Positions 59,739-64,000 of a stretch of DNA of 64,000 nucleotides are shown in pieces (the first letter of the stretch is position 1; each line of letters begins with the position of its first letter). The DNA comes from Pinus tabuliformis (taxonomy: Eukaryota; Streptophyta; Pinopsida; Pinales; Pinaceae): NCBI GenBank assembly GCA_031772625.1, contig CM062819.1:823587003-823651002 (forward strand), in the 5' to 3' direction. Below the pieces are notes generated by a model. The model saw only the letters and a program-made list of their open reading frames with translations. It searched no databases and had not been told where the DNA came from. The position numbers and the translations under genes are program-made.

Positions 59739-61620
59739 TGATCTATGATTTAGGGAAGATTGAAGGGTCAGCTCTAGGGGTAATATATTAGGGTGTATGT
59801 CGTCTTAATTTTTTTCATTAAATAAAAAAATGCTTTATTGATCTAAATTATGTTATTATTGATCGATCTCTAAGTTAGGTGGGACTAGAGGGAGAGTCCA
59901 AGGTGGAACTTATCCACATCTTGTGTTAAATATGTCACATTGGTCCAAAATCAATTCATAAGTTAAGAAAAGGTCCAGTGGAAATTAATTGTTCCCATAT
60001 AAAAGAACCCATTGTGAAGAGGAATAGGCTTATTAAGTATTGTTGGCAACTACATCGATCCTGAAGGTGTCAGATATGGAGCAATAATTTTTGGTTTCCA
60101 CCAATGCCTCCAAGGAAGGACTTAGTTGTGTACTAATGAAAGAGGGAGTAATATCGTATGTGTGAGCAAACACCTAAAGCATGGTATGCATGAATTAATG
60201 AATTATATGAATGAAGTCACAATTTTAAAGAAATGTTGCAAATCTAAATACGATGTAAAAATTAGTACAAGGGGAGGATTATTACTGAATATATTTAGGT
60301 TGATTTAATTTTTATAGGTAATGTTAAGTCTAATATTGAAGTAGTGAATAAATACATACAAAAATATTTGAAGATTTTTGGTATTGGAGTATTAGTGAGA
60401 ATGAATTTTCCTATCCCCATTAAACTATGCCAAGAATCTAACTAAGATATCCCAAATGGAAGATTGTGACATGGGCATCATACCAATGAAAAGTGGGCCA
60501 ATCAAGTTGATACAAGGAAAACAATGTGCACATCATTGCAAAAGGGTAACTTGACCTACCCAAGGATTGAAAAATGTGTGGATACATGGAAAATCTCATT
60601 GGGAGTATAAAAGGATGCTAAGATATTTGAACTAAATATGGAGTTGGGGATTGAAATTTTCATGGCTAAGAGATAATTTCTATTTAATGGATACAAAATT
60701 TTTGGGTCTTATACATGTACCTCAGGGAATTGACATCTTGATTTATGTTTCATGCTGATTCCATTATTGGAGTAGAAGAAGCAACATGCAATTGCTTTAT
60801 CTTGAACATATGCATATTAGAGATGTGCATTGTATGTGATAGATGATAGAGTTGGATTAGGGGATTGTTGAGATAATGATGATTAGAAATATTGACACTT
60901 ATAATTGCAATAGTCTTATGTTCAAATATGTGACATCTAAGAAATTCAAGAGTATTGTTGCTATTCTGAGTGGTTGAGATTGAGTGACAGGTTTTTGGAG
61001 CCTATCATATAATTGTATGGTTTTTGTTACAGCATAATCATATAATTGTACTAATGATATCCTTGTTAAAGAAGGTCTTCTATGTGGCAATTCCTAGACT
61101 AAGAACCATTTATTGATTGAACCTGAGTGGTGTAAGTGATGTAGTTGAGATTAATTCCCAAGAGGCATTAATGCACCTTGATGTAGCTCCACTGTACATG
61201 TGGTTTTGAGTTAATGGTCACTCACTATTTGTGCATTCTCTTGTGAGATATTTCACTGTGATAGATGTTAAACATATATAACTATGATGATTTTAATTTC
61301 ATATGAAATCAACTGTGTTAATATATGAGAAATATACTTATATAGTTGTAGAGATTTTGGTTAACTTACTTGAGGATGGTGTTCATAGTCAATTAATGTG
61401 TGCCAAAGTAGTCCACATTTTTTGCAAAATGAAGATTCTTGTAATGTATTTGGCATATCCTCATACATTTGTACATTTTTTAATGACATTATGTGCCCTA
61501 AAAGTATTGGCATCCAGAATGATAAAATATAACGATGGGGTTTTTTGTCAAAGTGTGCAACACATATTCACCCAAAACCATTTAAACACTAGATAAGGAA
61601 GGTGGTTAGAGCTAACAAGT
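59739..61620. other. unassigned stretch, probably decayed retrotransposon
   Basis: Short plus-strand open pieces (60126-60308, 61303-61596) have no clear domains. The second, directly upstream of the RNase H scrap, may be decayed RNase H sequence in shifted frames. Confidence 0.35.
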
Positions 61621-61677
61621 GAATATGATGTCGATATTACTTACATAAAGGGAACCATAAACAGGGTGGTAAATTCT
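61621..61677 (+). pseudogene. gypsy RNase H C-terminal scrap
   Basis: EYDVDITYIKGTINRVVNS matches the end of Ty3/gypsy RNase H domains (D-I-x-Y-I-K-G-x-x-N-x-V-A-D-x-L-S-R). The next codons shift frame. The polypurine tract at 61899 lies only about 220 bp further on, so integrase must have been deleted in this copy. Confidence 0.5.
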
Positions 61678-61752
61678 TAAGTAGGAGTCTCAAATATTTA
61701 AGTTAATTCCCTAATGGAAAAAACTGAGGGAAAATTTGCTCAATTAAAAAAG

Positions 61753-61783
<31 letters not shown>
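61753..61783. repeat. poly-A run (31 A)
   Basis: An uninterrupted A run, preceded by a shorter A run with one G. It may be slippage or the tail of a small retroposon; no flanking duplication was found. Confidence 0.85.
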
Positions 61784-61784
<1 letters not shown>

Positions 61785-61898
61785 GAGGATACTTGATACA
61801 GTGAGGATATAAAGAGTTTAATAGAGGATTCCAAGGACATGCATAACTATCTTCCTTTCCTTGCTTATTACAAGGACTTTGGGACGAATTCCATTGTT

Positions 61899-61907
61899 AA
61901 GAGGAGG
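61899..61907 (+). other. polypurine tract before a 3' LTR start
   Basis: GGGACGAATTCCATTGTT followed by AAGAGGAGG and TGTATGTGGTGCCCC is the usual context at the end of plant gypsy elements: a GGACGAA phrase, the purine tract and the LTR start. Confidence 0.5.
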
Positions 61908-63237
61908 TGTATGTGGTGCCCCACTCTAGTTGATGTACCCTAATATGATATCATCCTTGATACATTATTCATTGAGTACCTCAAGTTGAAGATCTGAATA
62001 TTTGAATCTTACTATGAGTGGATGTGATAATAATTGTTTTTCTAGTTCGATGTTATGATGATAATAATTTTGATGGATTTTTTTATGACTATGTCTAATC
62101 GTATGATGGATTCATTATGTGTTGTTTACATCAGTCTTTTCTCACAATTACAAAGATGTTGATGATTGTCATGATGATGATTTAGTATACAAAATTATAT
62201 TAGCGATTAATATTATGAACGAAATATACTAAAGATCATTGAGTGTGGCAGGATAGCACCTAGAAGCACTTACATGTGATGAGTTGGAAACATTTGGTTT
62301 GGTTTGTTAGCACTTGGAATTCACCTAGGCTGAGATAGACAAACTCTCAAGGCTACATCAAACCATTTCACCTCGTAGCTAGCCCTACGAGGTATGAGAA
62401 GGCTCTCTCGGGTCAGATTCGGTAGATCTTTCAATAGGATAAGCTGACCAATTAGGAATAAAGATTTTAGGCTAGTAAATTGATAGGGGGGTTGATTTAA
62501 TGATTTTTGGGGTTTTTGGTGGCAATTGGAGGGAGTGCAATTCAGGGTGCGGGGATTGAGCACAGTTTTTGCAGGGGATCTTTGGGGCAAGGTAGGAGTG
62601 AGCGCTGATGCCTTAATCTGAGATGGATGATCAGGGATGATAGAGGAGGAGCTAAAGAGGGCAAACAACCATTTTGAATCCTCTCTAGACAGTAGAAAAC
62701 ATAAATATTGAACAAACTAAAAAGCTGAGCATGTCAAAGCATGAATTCAAACTTTACCACTTCATCTGTCCAATTAGAAGCAAAAGAGAGATGTGGAATA
62801 CATAAACACACTTACAATAACATGTAGAGAACACACCATCAACACAACAATCCACAAGAATCCACAATGATGTCTGCAAAACCCTGGCCTTCCTTTTCCT
62901 TAAATTGCAGTAATAGAGGTACAATATGCAATAATACTTCTCCCACAAGAGTCCAACCATGAAAATGAGCAAGAGAAGGCATAATATAGACCATCTAACT
63001 CCTTTCCCCACCTCTAGGGGTCGAGCTCAGCTTCCTAGGAGCATTTTGAACTAATTCTAAACTAAGCACTAGATAATAGGCAGTCAAACAACTTGCCTCT
63101 ATTACTTAGCTAACTCATCCATGCATTAATTATTCACTTTTTACATCAAGGAAGCTTCTAGAAGGGTAAAGAGAGATAAAATCTATCAATGTGCCATGAA
63201 AATTATACATTCATCCATCATCTACAAGTAAAAATCA
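61908..63237 (+). other. possible 3' LTR start and unassigned DNA
   Basis: An LTR should start at TGTATGTGGTGCCCC (61908), but no matching CA end could be identified. The stretch contains an 8-bp-stem hairpin CCTCGTAG/CTACGAGG at 62371-62392 and no supported gene. Confidence 0.35.
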
Positions 63238-63293
63238 TCAACCAAGGTGAAAACAGTGTTTTCTGGCCTGAAAAGTCAAAACTGCCAAATTCA

Positions 63294-63660
63294 GCTCGAG
63301 TGGTCGCGCCCCCTGCTCGAGTGGTCGCGCCCCTTTGCAGCAACTTTTGAGTGGGTTCCAGTTGTCCAAATCAAGTGCAAGATGGCTCATTGGAAAGCTC
63401 TGTCTGTCTAATTTCCATCCCAAGTGGAATTTCTGGATTTGGAGTTGATTTGACCCCTCAAAAGTCAATTCTCCCAAGGTCACTTTCTGCAACTCAAAAA
63501 GTGGGCAGAAAGTCATTTTTTTGATGTATTTTGAGCTTTTGGAGGCTCAAATCTCAAAATCAGGCTTCTCCCAAGTATAGGTAATTTTAGTCTTTGCATA
63601 CCCTTTCCAAAAATGTCAACTTTTTGCAATTCCGAGCAATCCTCACGAGTGGTCGCGCGG
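63294..63660. repeat. GC-rich repeated 19-mer
   Basis: GCTCGAGTGGTCGCGCCCC occurs at 63294-63312 and 63315-63333. CGAGTGGTCGCGCGGGGG follows at 63646-63663. The motif is strikingly GC- and CpG-rich for this window and lies just beyond the end of the coiled-coil ORF at the right edge. Confidence 0.7.
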
Positions 63661-63750
63661 GGGGTGAGACCACTCCACAGGCAAAAACCTGTAAATTTCC
63701 AAAATGCTCCAAAACTCTCAAATTTTTTTGATTTTGCTGCTGGATGAAGG

Positions 63751-63999
63751 CTAATGAGTACCATGGTGAGTGAGGGATGCCTCAGCCAAGATACGGAGTG
63801 GGTTTGTCCTTTTCTTCTTCTTCCGGGCCTCTGACAGCTTCTTTTGGAGAATTTTCATTCTTGCTTTGCAAACATGTAATCTAGCCCAGTAATGTGTCCT
63901 CATGTTTCGGAGCAGCTCTTTGTCATGGTTTGCCTTCTCCAACAATCTCTCCAAGCGAAGATTTGCTTGGATGAGCAATGACTCCCTATCAGCGGGCAA
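63751..63999 (-). CDS. C-terminal part of a retrotransposon-like coiled-coil ORF
   Basis: The minus-strand frame enters from beyond the window and ends at 63751-63753 with no internal stop in 82 codons. It is a highly charged coiled coil (ADRESLLIQANLRLERLLEK, MKILQKKLSEARKKKKRTNP) ending RILAEASLTHHGTH. The Lys/Arg-rich end resembles the C-terminus of the extra ORF of the 12.4-kb element (TARKKKRLDVLAKVSEQMH), also a minus-strand coiled coil. It may therefore be the extra ORF of a related retrotransposon whose 3' LTR should lie to the left. The similarity is short and judged by eye. Confidence 0.4.
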   Translation of the reverse strand: MPADRESLLIQANLRLERLLEKANHDKELLRNMRTHYWARLHVCKARMKILQKKLSEARKKKKRTNPLRILAEASLTHHGTH

Positions 64000-64000
64000 T

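Noticed and set aside
61303..61596. Copia RNase H-like ORF (VVHIFC...)
   Set aside because: The resemblance to the copia VxxFCDNQSA motif is too short; the following segment is gypsy type.
1..64000. CRISPR arrays, operons or bacterial defence systems
   Set aside because: No regularly spaced short repeats with unique spacers and no bacterial-type gene organisation; all repeats are plant transposon or minisatellite types.

Overview
The window looks like intergenic, transposon-filled DNA from a large plant genome, most likely a seed plant. The evidence is plant-type Ty3/gypsy gag-pol, primer-binding sites matching plant tRNA-Asp and initiator tRNA-Met, LINE remnants, a solo LTR, a MITE-like element and AT-rich filler. 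No intact host gene, rRNA, tRNA or CRISPR array was found. Almost every coding trace is a decayed transposon gene. Species cannot be decided from the sequence; a gymnosperm is a guess.

Left part (1-7170): two inverted fragments of the same LINE-type ORF2 end (1-327 plus, about 5165-5490 minus), a minus-strand gag-like relic with a possible primer-binding site (980-2110), a weak SINE-like tract and several short tandem duplications in AT-rich DNA.

Nested retrotransposons (7171-21988): an old LTR (7171-9333 continued at 21703-21970, followed by a tRNA-iMet-type primer-binding site) is split by a younger, structurally complete minus-strand Ty3/gypsy element at 9334-21702. The younger element has 1.85-kb LTRs, a perfect GTCTC target-site duplication, a tRNA-Asp primer-binding site, a polypurine tract, gag, protease-RT-RNase H-integrase, and an extra ORF between pol and the 3' LTR. 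Its genes carry nonsense codons, frameshifts and lost catalytic residues, so it cannot be autonomous now.

Middle (21989-32585): uncharacterised DNA, a degenerate repeat field near 24.1-24.7 kb, a tract whose style resembles plant mitochondrial spacer DNA (25.7-27.9 kb), a roughly 970-codon decayed reading frame (27944-30863) whose stops mostly look like CAA/CAG/CGA to TAA/TAG/TGA changes, and a short minus-strand coding relic (32171-32563) against the edge of the next region.

Tandem array (32586-49217): four complete, very similar units of about 3.95 kb plus a 0.8-kb partial fifth. Each unit carries a minus-strand RNase H remnant of LINE type and an internal 120-bp repeat.

Right part (49218-64000): a 1178-bp solo LTR with a perfect GGTTC duplication (50314-51491), microsatellites, LINE-like and LTR relics, two further primer-binding-site-like sequences, a 28-bp perfect palindrome, a 509-bp MITE with 33-bp terminal inverted repeats (58573-59081), gypsy pol scraps and a polypurine tract/LTR start near 61.9 kb. 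At the right edge is a coiled-coil ORF end that resembles the extra ORF of the 12.4-kb element.

I found no convincing new functional system. The most notable items are the 3.95-kb array, the unrecognised 27.9-30.9 kb reading frame and the extra ORF of the large retrotransposon.
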